Assembly (NCBI RefSeq): GCF_000157915.1 | Contig: NZ_EQ973632.1 | Coordinates: 39,992 to 72,290, forward strand | Length of the DNA: 32,299 bases | DNA from: Phocaeicola coprophilus DSM 18228 = JCM 13818 | GTDB taxonomy: Bacteria > Bacteroidota > Bacteroidia > Bacteroidales > Bacteroidaceae | Reading direction: 5' to 3' | Part shown: positions 15,511 through 22,512 of the stretch, one piece after another | Position numbering within the stretch: position 1 is the first letter of the stretch | Layout: every line of letters begins with the position of its first letter | Notes under the pieces: model-generated | Told to the model about the DNA's origin: nothing | Seen by the model: the letters and a program-made list of their open reading frames with translations, nothing else | The model's database searches: none | Position numbers and translations under genes: made by a program

Positions 15511-16169
15511 AAAAGCTAGAATCATCTTTAAAGAATATGGCTCTGGCATTGACAGGCTTTTCTGTCGTAGCCGGAGGATTATTAGGCTGGGTGAACGATA
15601 TTACAGCCGAACCGATTGCACAGGCTAACGCCAAAACGTTGAGTGACGCGATTGCCGTGGTGGTTCCGGGATTCGACAACAATCCTGCCGAAGCGCCCGA
15701 AACAGTGGAAGTGAATGGTGTAAGTTATAAGATCTACAAGGCTACTAAGGGCGGAGAACCCATCGGTGCTGCAGTGGAATCTTCTGCCAACGGTTTTGGA
15801 GGTGCGCTGACTGTTCTGGTTGGTTTTGACAATGACGGTAACATTATCGACTATTCATTGCTGAGCCATGCCGAAACTCCGGGACTGGGATCCAAGGCTG
15901 CTGACTGGTTCAAGAAGGGAGCCAAAGGAGATATCACCGGTAAGAATCCGGGAGAAGCAGCGCTGACTGTCAGCAAGGACGGAGGACAGATCGATGCGAT
16001 TACGGCATCTACCATTACTTCACGTGCATTCCTGCTGGCTGTGAACAATGCTTATGCAGCTTATAAGAATCAGTATGTGGACAGTACAAGTGGAGCTACC
16101 TCTCAGGCTGCTTCACAGGAAGCTGAAGCTTCTGCCGCTGCTGACAGTACAAATGTTGAAAACAATTAA
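15507..16169 (+). CDS. rnfG: Ion-translocating oxidoreductase subunit G (Rnf)
   Basis: A membrane-anchored, extracytoplasmic FMN-binding subunit (FMN_bind domain). One N-terminal helix (about 9-28) anchors the domain outside the membrane. HAETPGLGSKAADWF is the conserved motif before the flavin site, and DAITAST (163-169) is the expected position of the covalently flavinylated threonine, Thr169. After the domain ends, a Ser/Ala/Thr-rich tail contains DSTSGAT (192-198), a second and more canonical D-x-x-S-G-A-T sequence (see findings). Length 220 is usual for the family. It overlaps rnfD and is 17 bases ahead of rnfE. Confidence 0.95.
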   Translation: MKKLESSLKNMALALTGFSVVAGGLLGWVNDITAEPIAQANAKTLSDAIAVVVPGFDNNPAEAPETVEVNGVSYKIYKATKGGEPIGAAVESSANGFGGALTVLVGFDNDGNIIDYSLLSHAETPGLGSKAADWFKKGAKGDITGKNPGEAALTVSKDGGQIDAITASTITSRAFLLAVNNAYAAYKNQYVDSTSGATSQAASQEAEASAAADSTNVENN

Positions 16170-16186
16170 TAGGAGAGGAGCAGACT

Positions 16187-16771
16187 ATGAATAATTTTAA
16201 AGTATTGATGAACGGGATTGTCAAGGAGAATCCTACGTTTGTACTCCTTTTGGGTATGTGTCCTACATTGGGAACCACCTCTTCTGCCATCAATGGTATG
16301 GGAATGGGACTGGCTACCATGTTTGTATTGATCTGTTCGAATGTCGTTATTTCTCTGATTAAGAATCTGGTTCCGGACATGGTCCGTATTCCGATTTTCG
16401 TCGTAGTCATTGCGTCGTTCGTGACATTGCTTCAGATGGTGATGCAGGCATACGTCCCCGGATTGTATGCAACACTCGGTTTGTTCATCCCCTTGATTGT
16501 GGTGAACTGTATTCTGCTGGGACGTGCGGAAGCCTTCGCTGCCAAGAATAACCCGCTGGCATCGTTCTTCGATGGTCTGGGAATGGGACTTGGCTTTACG
16601 ATTGCTCTGACTCTTCTGGGTGGTGTCCGTGAGTTCTTGGGAACCGGCAAGCTCTTTAACATTGCCATTATGCCTGAGGATTATGGTATGCTGATCTTCG
16701 TCCTTGCCCCCGGTGCATTTATTGTATTGGGTTACCTGATAGCAATTGTGAATCGTCTGAAAAAGGCATAA
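16187..16771 (+). CDS. rnfE: Ion-translocating oxidoreductase subunit E (Rnf)
   Basis: A six-helix membrane subunit homologous to RnfA and NqrD. Inverted-topology half-repeats and two conserved in-membrane cysteines, Cys25 in LLGMCPTLG and Cys108 in VVNCILLG, are visible; with the matching pair in RnfA these ligate the intramembrane iron-sulfur cluster seen in Rnf/Nqr structures. Length 194 is usual. A ribosome-binding site (AGGAGAGGAG, around 16171-16180) precedes the ATG, unusually strong for this genome. Confidence 0.95.
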   Translation: MNNFKVLMNGIVKENPTFVLLLGMCPTLGTTSSAINGMGMGLATMFVLICSNVVISLIKNLVPDMVRIPIFVVVIASFVTLLQMVMQAYVPGLYATLGLFIPLIVVNCILLGRAEAFAAKNNPLASFFDGLGMGLGFTIALTLLGGVREFLGTGKLFNIAIMPEDYGMLIFVLAPGAFIVLGYLIAIVNRLKKA

Positions 16772-16790
16772 TCCCTAAAAGAAAGAAGTT

Positions 16791-17393
16791 ATGGAATATA
16801 TATTGATCTTTATCACCGCTATTTTTGTGAACAACATCGTGTTGTCACAATTCCTCGGTATTTGTCCGTTCCTGGGTGTTTCGAAGAAAGTGGAAACGGC
16901 AATGGGTATGGGAGCAGCTGTTGCTTTCGTACTGGTGCTGGCTACCATTGTAACCTATATCATCCAGAAGTTTGTGTTGGATGCCTTCGGACTGGGATAT
17001 CTGCAGACCATTGCGTTTATTCTTGTCATTGCTGCTTTGGTACAGATGGTTGAAATCATTCTGAAGAAAGTTTCTCCGGCTTTGTATCAGGCACTGGGTG
17101 TTTTCCTTCCGCTGATTACGACCAACTGCTGTATCCTGGGTGTAACGATTCTGGTTATTCAGAAAGACTTTGACCTGCTGACCGGAGTTGTTTATGCATT
17201 CTCTACGGCATTGGGATTTGCCCTGGCACTGATTGTCTTTGCCGGTATTCGTGAACAGTTGAGCCTGGTGAATATTCCGAAGGGAATGCGCGGCATGTCC
17301 ATTGCTCTGGTGACCGCCGGTCTGCTGGCAATGGCATTCATGGGTTTCTCAGGAGTGGACAAAGGCTTGTCTGCTTTGTTTGGAATCGGTTGA
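16791..17393 (+). CDS. rnfA: Ion-translocating oxidoreductase subunit A (Rnf)
   Basis: The RnfE paralogue (NqrE-like), six transmembrane helices. Cys25 in LGICPFLG and Cys113/Cys114 in TTNCCILG are the cluster-binding positions. Together RnfA and RnfE form the central membrane pair through which electrons cross. Length 200 is normal. It is the last gene of the operon and is followed by a very strong terminator. All six core Rnf subunits are therefore present and apparently intact, so the complex can couple ferredoxin oxidation to NAD reduction and ion export; whether the ion is sodium or proton cannot be told from the sequence. Confidence 0.96.
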   Translation: MEYILIFITAIFVNNIVLSQFLGICPFLGVSKKVETAMGMGAAVAFVLVLATIVTYIIQKFVLDAFGLGYLQTIAFILVIAALVQMVEIILKKVSPALYQALGVFLPLITTNCCILGVTILVIQKDFDLLTGVVYAFSTALGFALALIVFAGIREQLSLVNIPKGMRGMSIALVTAGLLAMAFMGFSGVDKGLSALFGIG

Positions 17394-17414
17394 TAAACCC
17401 CTTATATGAATTGG

Positions 17415-17448
17415 AAAGTCCGGATTTATATAAATCCGGACTTTTTTT
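17415..17448 (+). terminator. rnf operon terminator
   Basis: A perfect 14-bp stem (17415-17428 against 17431-17444) with a two-base formal loop and seven T at 17442-17448. It marks the 3' end of the rnf operon. Confidence 0.88.
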
Positions 17449-17492
17449 GTGTTTTTTCTTGTGCGTGATTATGGTTTTTCAAGAATTATGCT

Positions 17493-17500
17493 TATTTTTG
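17493..17500 (+). promoter_or_regulatory. galE promoter, -7 element
   Basis: TATTTTTG matches TAnnTTTG, 48 bases before the galE ATG. No TTTG box at the ideal spacing. Confidence 0.5.
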
Positions 17501-17548
17501 CTCAAGGAAATAAAGAAACCCTTTAAAAAAGAATAATACCTTTATATT

Positions 17549-18583
17549 ATGAAAGAAAGAATTCTTGTAACAGGTGGAACCGGATATATCGGCTCTCATA
17601 CTGTAGTTGAATTACAGAACAGTGGCTACGAGGTAGTTATTGTAGACAATTTGTCAAACTCACGTGCCGACGTAGTCGACCATATCGAACAGATTACAGG
17701 TATCCGTCCTGCATTCGAACATGTAGATTGTTTGGATTATGAAGGAATGGATGCTGTGTTTAAGAAATATCCGGGCATCAAGGGTGTTATTCATTTCGCT
17801 GCAAGCAAGGCTGTAGGTGAATCTGTTCAGAAACCGTTGCTTTATTATCGCAACAACCTGGTTTCTCTGATTAACCTGCTGGAGCTGATGCCGAAGCACA
17901 ATGTTGGTGGTATCATCTTCTCTTCTTCTTGTACGGTATATGGTCAGCCGGATGTATTGCCGGTAACTGAAGCTGCTCCGATCAAGAAAGCTGAATCTCC
18001 TTACGGAAATACCAAACAGGTTAATGAAGAGATCGTACGTGATACAGTTGCTTCCGGTGCTCCGATCAACGCAATCCTGTTGCGTTACTTTAACCCGATC
18101 GGCGCTCATCCGTCTGCATTGATCGGTGAATTGCCTAATGGCGTTCCGCAGAATCTGGTTCCTTACGTAACTCAGACAGCTATGGGTATCCGTGAAAAAC
18201 TGAGCGTATTCGGTGATGACTATGATACTCCTGACGGATCTTGCATCCGCGACTATATTTATGTAGTTGATTTGGCCAAGGCTCATGTGATCGCTATGAA
18301 GCGTATCCTGGAAGGCAAGCAGAAAGATAAAGTGGAAGTATTCAACCTGGGTACCGGACGTGGCCTTTCAGTATTGGAACTGGTTCATTCATTCGAAGAA
18401 GCTACCGGCGTGAAACTGAACTATCAGATCGTTGGACGTCGTGCTGGTGATATCGTAAAAGTATGGGCTGACCCGACATATGCAAACCAGGAATTAGGCT
18501 GGAAAGCAGATACCCCGATTCTGGATGTCTTGCGCTCTGCATGGAACTGGCAGGTTCATCTCCGTGAAACGGGTGTACAATAA
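17549..18583 (+). CDS. galE: UDP-glucose 4-epimerase
   Basis: An NAD-dependent extended SDR enzyme interconverting UDP-glucose and UDP-galactose for galactose use (Leloir pathway) and glycan precursor supply. The Rossmann motif GGTGYIGSH is at 9-17. Active-site residues are in SSSCTVYG (124-132), and YGNTK (Tyr152, Lys156) is the YxxxK pair. ILLRYFNPIGAHPSALIGE is the conserved substrate loop. Length 344 is normal. Codon choice looks like that of a well-expressed gene. It stands alone, without other gal genes nearby. Confidence 0.97.
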   Translation: MKERILVTGGTGYIGSHTVVELQNSGYEVVIVDNLSNSRADVVDHIEQITGIRPAFEHVDCLDYEGMDAVFKKYPGIKGVIHFAASKAVGESVQKPLLYYRNNLVSLINLLELMPKHNVGGIIFSSSCTVYGQPDVLPVTEAAPIKKAESPYGNTKQVNEEIVRDTVASGAPINAILLRYFNPIGAHPSALIGELPNGVPQNLVPYVTQTAMGIREKLSVFGDDYDTPDGSCIRDYIYVVDLAKAHVIAMKRILEGKQKDKVEVFNLGTGRGLSVLELVHSFEEATGVKLNYQIVGRRAGDIVKVWADPTYANQELGWKADTPILDVLRSAWNWQVHLRETGVQ

Positions 18584-18585
18584 AG

Positions 18586-18607
18586 CTTCGTTTTCGTGTA
18601 AACGAAG
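18586..18607 (+). terminator. Hairpin immediately after galE
   Basis: A perfect 8-bp stem (CTTCGTTT at 18586-18593 against 18600-18607) starting two bases after the galE stop. No T tract follows, so it may protect the mRNA 3' end or be a weak terminator. Confidence 0.35.
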
Positions 18608-18760
18608 GACGTTAATAGATTGAAAAATAACAAAGATATTGAACTTATAGCGTCATAGGACGTTATATTGATGCAGCGCATTTAAAACATTTATGGGTAT
18701 GTGAATATACATAAGTGCATCCATTTCTTGAAAAAGAATGGAAAGGTGCTGATTGCATAG
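18608..18760. other. Spacer with no supported gene
   Basis: AT-rich stretch between the galE hairpin and the next promoter-like element. It contains a short direct repeat (GGACGTTA at 18607-18614 and 18658-18665) and no credible reading frame on either strand. I see no riboswitch-like structure. Confidence 0.4.
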
Positions 18761-18833
18761 TAGTTTTGTCGTGTTTTATTTTGTGTTTGTGTTGTGGCTG
18801 TTCTCCGACGTGAGTCGGAGAACAGTTTTTTTT
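18761..18833 (+). ncRNA. Possible ~60-nt transcript ending in a 12-bp terminator
   Basis: TAGTTTTG at 18761-18768 matches TAnnTTTG, and about 30 bases later a perfect 12-bp stem (18798-18809 against 18814-18825, loop GTGA) is followed by eight T (18826-18833). The unit between is T/G-rich with no ORF. It may be a very short RNA, or the hairpin may simply end read-through from galE and the upstream element be chance. The terminator itself is secure. Confidence 0.3.
18798..18833 (+). terminator. Strong terminator upstream of the ClC gene
   Basis: A perfect 12-bp GC-containing stem with a GTGA loop and an eight-T tract. The tail of the T run doubles as part of the -33 box of the ClC promoter (TTTG at 18831-18834), so one unit stops exactly where the next begins. 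Confidence 0.88.
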
Positions 18834-18862
18834 GTGTAAACAGACAGGATGTTGTATCTTTG
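18831..18862 (+). promoter_or_regulatory. ClC gene promoter (-33 and -7)
   Basis: TTTG at 18831-18834, a 20-base spacer and TATCTTTG at 18855-18862: the same layout as the lepA promoter. The transcript would start near 18869, which places the upstream ATG at 18849 before the RNA begins and supports ATG 18885 as the start. Confidence 0.85.
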
Positions 18863-18884
18863 CAGGCCGAAAAAAGATAAAAAG

Positions 18885-20162
18885 ATGAAAGTTTTCAGAG
18901 AACAGCGCTTTATGATGAAAATCGAGCAATTTCCGTTGCTGGTTTATTTATTGAAATGGATTGTCCTGTCGGCCGTATCAGGTGCCTGTATCGGTTCGGC
19001 TTCTGCCTTGTTGCTGGTGTCTTTAAACTGGGCAACAGACTATCGTGAAAGTCATTTGTGGGTATTGTTTCTGCTACCTTTGGCAGGTTTGTTGATCGGG
19101 CTGATGTATCATTATCTGGCAGGGACGGCAGCCCGTGGTAATAATTATCTGATTGAAGAGATCCGTTCCCCTCATGATATCATTCCTTTCCGCATGGCAC
19201 CTCTTGTCTATATCGGTACGGTATTGACTCATCTGTTTGGAGGTTCTGCCGGCCGTGAAGGAACAGGTGTACAGATGGGAGGTGCAATTGCCGACCAGTT
19301 TTCGCGTCTTTTTCATTTGCACCGGCGGGATCATAAGGTCATGGTACTGATCGGTATCAGTGCCGGATTTGCTTCTGTCTTCGGGACTCCGCTGGCAGGT
19401 GCCGTGTTCGGCCTTGAAGTAATCGTGGTAGGACGGATGCGTTATGAAGCCATTTTGCCTGCATTTCTGTCGGCTGCCTTTGCTCATCTGACCTGTTACG
19501 CCTGGGGAGTGGCTCATACCCAGTATGCGATACCTGAAGTTCCGGCATTGAACGTTGCAAATATTCTGTGGGTTGCACTGGCAGGCGTATTGTTTGGGCT
19601 GGTTGCCATGCTCTTTTCCCGTTCCATCGGTTTCTGGGGAGGACTGGCCAGACGCTATGTGTCTTATCCGCCTCTGCGTCCTTTTTGGGGAGGCATTCTG
19701 ATAGCTCTGGCTGTGTGGTTATTGGGTACAACGAAATACATCGGTTTGGGTGTACCCGTTATTGTAGCATCCTTTACGGAACAGCAGATGTGGTATGACT
19801 TTCTGTTGAAACTGATTTTCACCACCTTTACCATTGGTGTCGGATTCAAGGGTGGGGAGGTAACCCCGTTGTTCTTTGTCGGTGCCACGCTGGGAAGTGC
19901 TTTGTCAGCCGTTGTTCCTTTGCCTATGGCCTTGTTGGCCGGTTTGGGATTCGTGGCAGTCTTTGCCGGAGCAACGAATACACCGATCGCCTGTACCCTG
20001 ATGGGAATTGAACTTTTCGGTGCAGAGGCCGGACTTTATCTCGGGATTGCCTGTGTAATTGCTTATCTTTTTTCCGGACATACCGGTATTTATACGGCTC
20101 AGGTGGTCGGAAGTCCGAAACATTCTGTATTCCTACGAAAGAAAGGTACGACCCTTTCCTGA
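18885..20162 (+). CDS. ClC family anion antiporter, fluoride/proton (CLC-F) type likely
   Basis: A ClC-fold membrane protein of 425 residues. The gating-glutamate motif reads GREGT (123-127, Glu125) instead of the chloride-type GREGP, and the chloride-coordinating GSGIP loop is replaced by GNNYL (85-89). Both changes are signatures of the CLC-F branch, which exports fluoride in exchange for protons. Further family marks are GGEVTPLFFVGATLG and FAGATNTPIAC in the second half. Chloride transport cannot be excluded from sequence. The start is ATG 18885, because the promoter overlaps the longer frame; the leader is only about 16 bases and holds no riboswitch. The gene is single and followed by its own spacer. 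Confidence 0.88.
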   Translation: MKVFREQRFMMKIEQFPLLVYLLKWIVLSAVSGACIGSASALLLVSLNWATDYRESHLWVLFLLPLAGLLIGLMYHYLAGTAARGNNYLIEEIRSPHDIIPFRMAPLVYIGTVLTHLFGGSAGREGTGVQMGGAIADQFSRLFHLHRRDHKVMVLIGISAGFASVFGTPLAGAVFGLEVIVVGRMRYEAILPAFLSAAFAHLTCYAWGVAHTQYAIPEVPALNVANILWVALAGVLFGLVAMLFSRSIGFWGGLARRYVSYPPLRPFWGGILIALAVWLLGTTKYIGLGVPVIVASFTEQQMWYDFLLKLIFTTFTIGVGFKGGEVTPLFFVGATLGSALSAVVPLPMALLAGLGFVAVFAGATNTPIACTLMGIELFGAEAGLYLGIACVIAYLFSGHTGIYTAQVVGSPKHSVFLRKKGTTLS

Positions 20163-20181
20163 TAACTCCTGCGTTTTTTTG

Positions 20182-20189
20182 TAATTTTG
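20182..20189 (+). promoter_or_regulatory. MATE gene promoter, -7 element
   Basis: TAATTTTG matches TAnnTTTG, 34 bases before the MATE ATG. No TTTG -33 box at ideal spacing. Confidence 0.5.
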
Positions 20190-20223
20190 CAGGCGTTAAG
20201 GTAAAAAGAGAGAGATAACGATT

Positions 20224-21594
20224 ATGGCACAATCAAAGGAAATGACTGCAGGGCCTTGCTTGCCCCTGATATTTAATTTTACGTTGCCGCTGTTGTTGGG
20301 GAACATGCTTCAACAGACTTATTCGCTGATTGATGCGGCTATTGTCGGTAAGTTTTTGGGAATAAATGCGCTGGCTTCCGTAGGTGCCAGTACGTCGGTT
20401 GTATTTCTCATTCTGGGTTTTTGCAACGGATGTTGCGGGGGATTCGGTATTCCCGTGGCACAGAAATTCGGTGCGCGTGATTATGTATCGATGCGCCGTC
20501 TGGTTTCTGTCAGCCTGAAGCTGGCAGGCATGATGTCTGTTGGTATAGCTTTGATCACCTGCCTGTTGTGTGCCTTTATTCTTCGAACCATGCAGACTCC
20601 TGAAAATATCTTTCAGGATGCTTACTGGTATTTGCTGATTACTTTTATCGGTGTTCCCTGCACTTTCTTCTATAACCTGCTGTCCAGTATTATCCGGGCT
20701 TTGGGAGACAGCAAGACACCGTTCTGGTTCCTGTTGTTTTCTACGGTCCTGAATGTCCTGCTTGACTTGCTGTGCATTCTGGTATTCCATTGGGGAGTTG
20801 CCGGTGCGGCTATTGCCACAGTCTTCTCCCAAGGAGTTTCAGCAGTGTTGTGTTACTTCTATATGTATCGTAAGTTTGAGATTCTCCGGATGCAGCCTGC
20901 CGATAAACGCTTCCGTCCAGAACTGGCCCGGCAGCTTATTTTCGTCGGCGTACCGATGGGACTTCAGTTTTCCATCACCGCCATTGGAAGCATCATGCTC
21001 CAGAGTGCCAACAATGCTTTGGGTACCGCCTGTGTGGCAGCCTTTACTGCTGCGATGCGTATCAAGATGTTTTTCCTGTGTATGCTGGAGAGTCTGGGAA
21101 TTGCGATGGCCACTTTCTGCGGACAGAATTATGGAGCCGGTAAGCCTGAGCGTATCTGGACCGGCGTGAAGGCAGCTTCGCTGATGATGATTGTTTACGT
21201 AGCAGCGGTAGCGATCATCTTGTGGGGATTCTCAGAGAAGTTTGTCCTGCTGTTTGTCGATCCTTCTGAGACTGAGATTATAGCCGATGCAGCTTTGTTC
21301 CTGCATATTTCGGTGAGTTTCTTCCCGGTTCTGGGACTTCTCTGCATCCTGCGCTATTCCATTCAGGGAGCCGGATATACAAAGCTGGCCATGTTTTCCG
21401 GAGTCTCTGAAATGATTGCCCGGATTCTTGTCAGTGTCGTGGCCGTCCCGTTGTGGGGATTCTGGGCTGTCTGCTTCGGTGATCCTACGGCGTGGGTCTT
21501 TGCGGATGCCTTCCTGATACCGGCTTTCATCTATGTTTACCGTCGCTTGCGCCTGATTGTTGCCAGGGAACGGGGTGATATAAGAATGGCCTGA
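20224..21594 (+). CDS. MATE family efflux transporter
   Basis: A 456-residue inner-membrane protein with about twelve helices, of the multidrug and toxic compound extrusion family (two MatE domains, PF01554). The first helix region LPLLLGNMLQQTYSLIDAAI followed by VGKFLG is the standard MATE opening, and the second half begins around RPELARQLIFVGVPMGLQFS with the repeat of that pattern. Such proteins expel cationic drugs or metabolites using a sodium or proton gradient; the substrate here is unknown. It has its own promoter-like element and ends at a bidirectional terminator shared with the SDR gene. Confidence 0.95.
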   Translation: MAQSKEMTAGPCLPLIFNFTLPLLLGNMLQQTYSLIDAAIVGKFLGINALASVGASTSVVFLILGFCNGCCGGFGIPVAQKFGARDYVSMRRLVSVSLKLAGMMSVGIALITCLLCAFILRTMQTPENIFQDAYWYLLITFIGVPCTFFYNLLSSIIRALGDSKTPFWFLLFSTVLNVLLDLLCILVFHWGVAGAAIATVFSQGVSAVLCYFYMYRKFEILRMQPADKRFRPELARQLIFVGVPMGLQFSITAIGSIMLQSANNALGTACVAAFTAAMRIKMFFLCMLESLGIAMATFCGQNYGAGKPERIWTGVKAASLMMIVYVAAVAIILWGFSEKFVLLFVDPSETEIIADAALFLHISVSFFPVLGLLCILRYSIQGAGYTKLAMFSGVSEMIARILVSVVAVPLWGFWAVCFGDPTAWVFADAFLIPAFIYVYRRLRLIVARERGDIRMA

Positions 21595-21645
21595 TAAACA
21601 ATCTGTTCAACTGATATTCCGGATGTTTTGCCGGAAAGGAAAAAA

Positions 21646-21705
21646 GGCTTCGGCGTTTTGCATAAAAGAACGAAACATTTTATGTAAAACGCCGAAGTCT
21701 TTTTT
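21646..21705. terminator. Bidirectional terminator between MATE and SDR genes
   Basis: A 22-bp stem with two wobble pairs (21646-21667 against 21678-21699) and a ten-base loop, flanked by A6 on the left and T6 on the right, so it works on both strands. It lies between convergent genes. A smaller TTCCGG/CCGGAA hairpin precedes it. Confidence 0.88.
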
Positions 21706-21754
21706 AAAAAGCTCTCGGGCTTTTTTCAGGTCTTTGTTTTATCTTCTGGCAGGG

Positions 21755-22498
21755 TCAGTTTCTGACCGGTAAACGCTTCCAGACGAAAGGAGGAATCAGT
21801 TTCCAGAAAAAGACCATGATCCGGTATCGCCAGTCGATGACGGCGATACGGCGGCGATGATGCAAGGCTGAGACAATTTTCCGTGCAACATAAGCCGTAT
21901 TCATCAGCATGGGATAATGTTTTCCGTCGTTGAGCAATCCGGTAGCGACAAAGCCGGGACGGATATCTGTGAAGCGGATGGAAAGATGCTGCATGCAAGC
22001 CAGTTGTTCCAATGCATCCAGGTAGGTATTCTGAAAGCGCTTGGTTGCAGAATAGGCAGGAGCGGCTCCCAGTCCTTTAGTGCCGGCAATGGAACTGATT
22101 ACGGCAATATGTCCGTTTCCCTGACGGGCAAAGTAACGGAAAGCAACTGTAACCATTCTGGTAAAACCGGTACCGTTGGTTTCGAGTGTGTCCAGTTCGA
22201 TGTCCGGAGAAAGTCCGTAGTTCTGGTGACCGATACCGGAGCAGTGCAGGTAAAGATCCATACCTCCCAGTTCTCCAATGAGTTCGTCCAGCTGGTTTGC
22301 GGCTTCTTCCCGGCGGATATCAATGCTGCGGATGCCAATGTGATCCGGAGCCAGCTTCTGCAACTCCTTGAGTTGTTCTTCCCGCCGTCCGGCGAGTCCG
22401 AGCTGATGGCCTTCTTTCAGTAGCAGAAGAGCCACTTCACGTCCGATGCCGGAAGTGGCACCGACAATGATGATGCGTTGGGAGGAATGTTTCGTCAT
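21755..22498 (-). CDS. Short-chain dehydrogenase/reductase
   Basis: A classical SDR oxidoreductase of 247 residues. The cofactor motif GATSGIG is at 13-19, and AGRR at 36-39 suggests NADP preference. The catalytic Ser136 is in ISSIAG and the YxxxK pair is Tyr149/Lys153 in YSATK. The C-terminus is unusual for an SDR in being hydrophobic and aromatic (RIMVFFWKLIPPFVWKRLP), as in members that associate with membranes. Substrate unknown. It begins 14 bases after the helicase gene on the same strand, so the two are probably co-transcribed, although no functional link is obvious. Confidence 0.93.
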   Translation of the reverse strand: MTKHSSQRIIIVGATSGIGREVALLLLKEGHQLGLAGRREEQLKELQKLAPDHIGIRSIDIRREEAANQLDELIGELGGMDLYLHCSGIGHQNYGLSPDIELDTLETNGTGFTRMVTVAFRYFARQGNGHIAVISSIAGTKGLGAAPAYSATKRFQNTYLDALEQLACMQHLSIRFTDIRPGFVATGLLNDGKHYPMLMNTAYVARKIVSALHHRRRIAVIDWRYRIMVFFWKLIPPFVWKRLPVRN

Positions 22499-22512
22499 AT
22501 CGTTTTTCTTTT

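Noticed and set aside
18584-18884. Fluoride (crcB) riboswitch upstream of the ClC gene
   Set aside because: I found no match to the conserved fluoride-riboswitch core, and the promoter at 18831-18862 leaves a leader too short to hold one.
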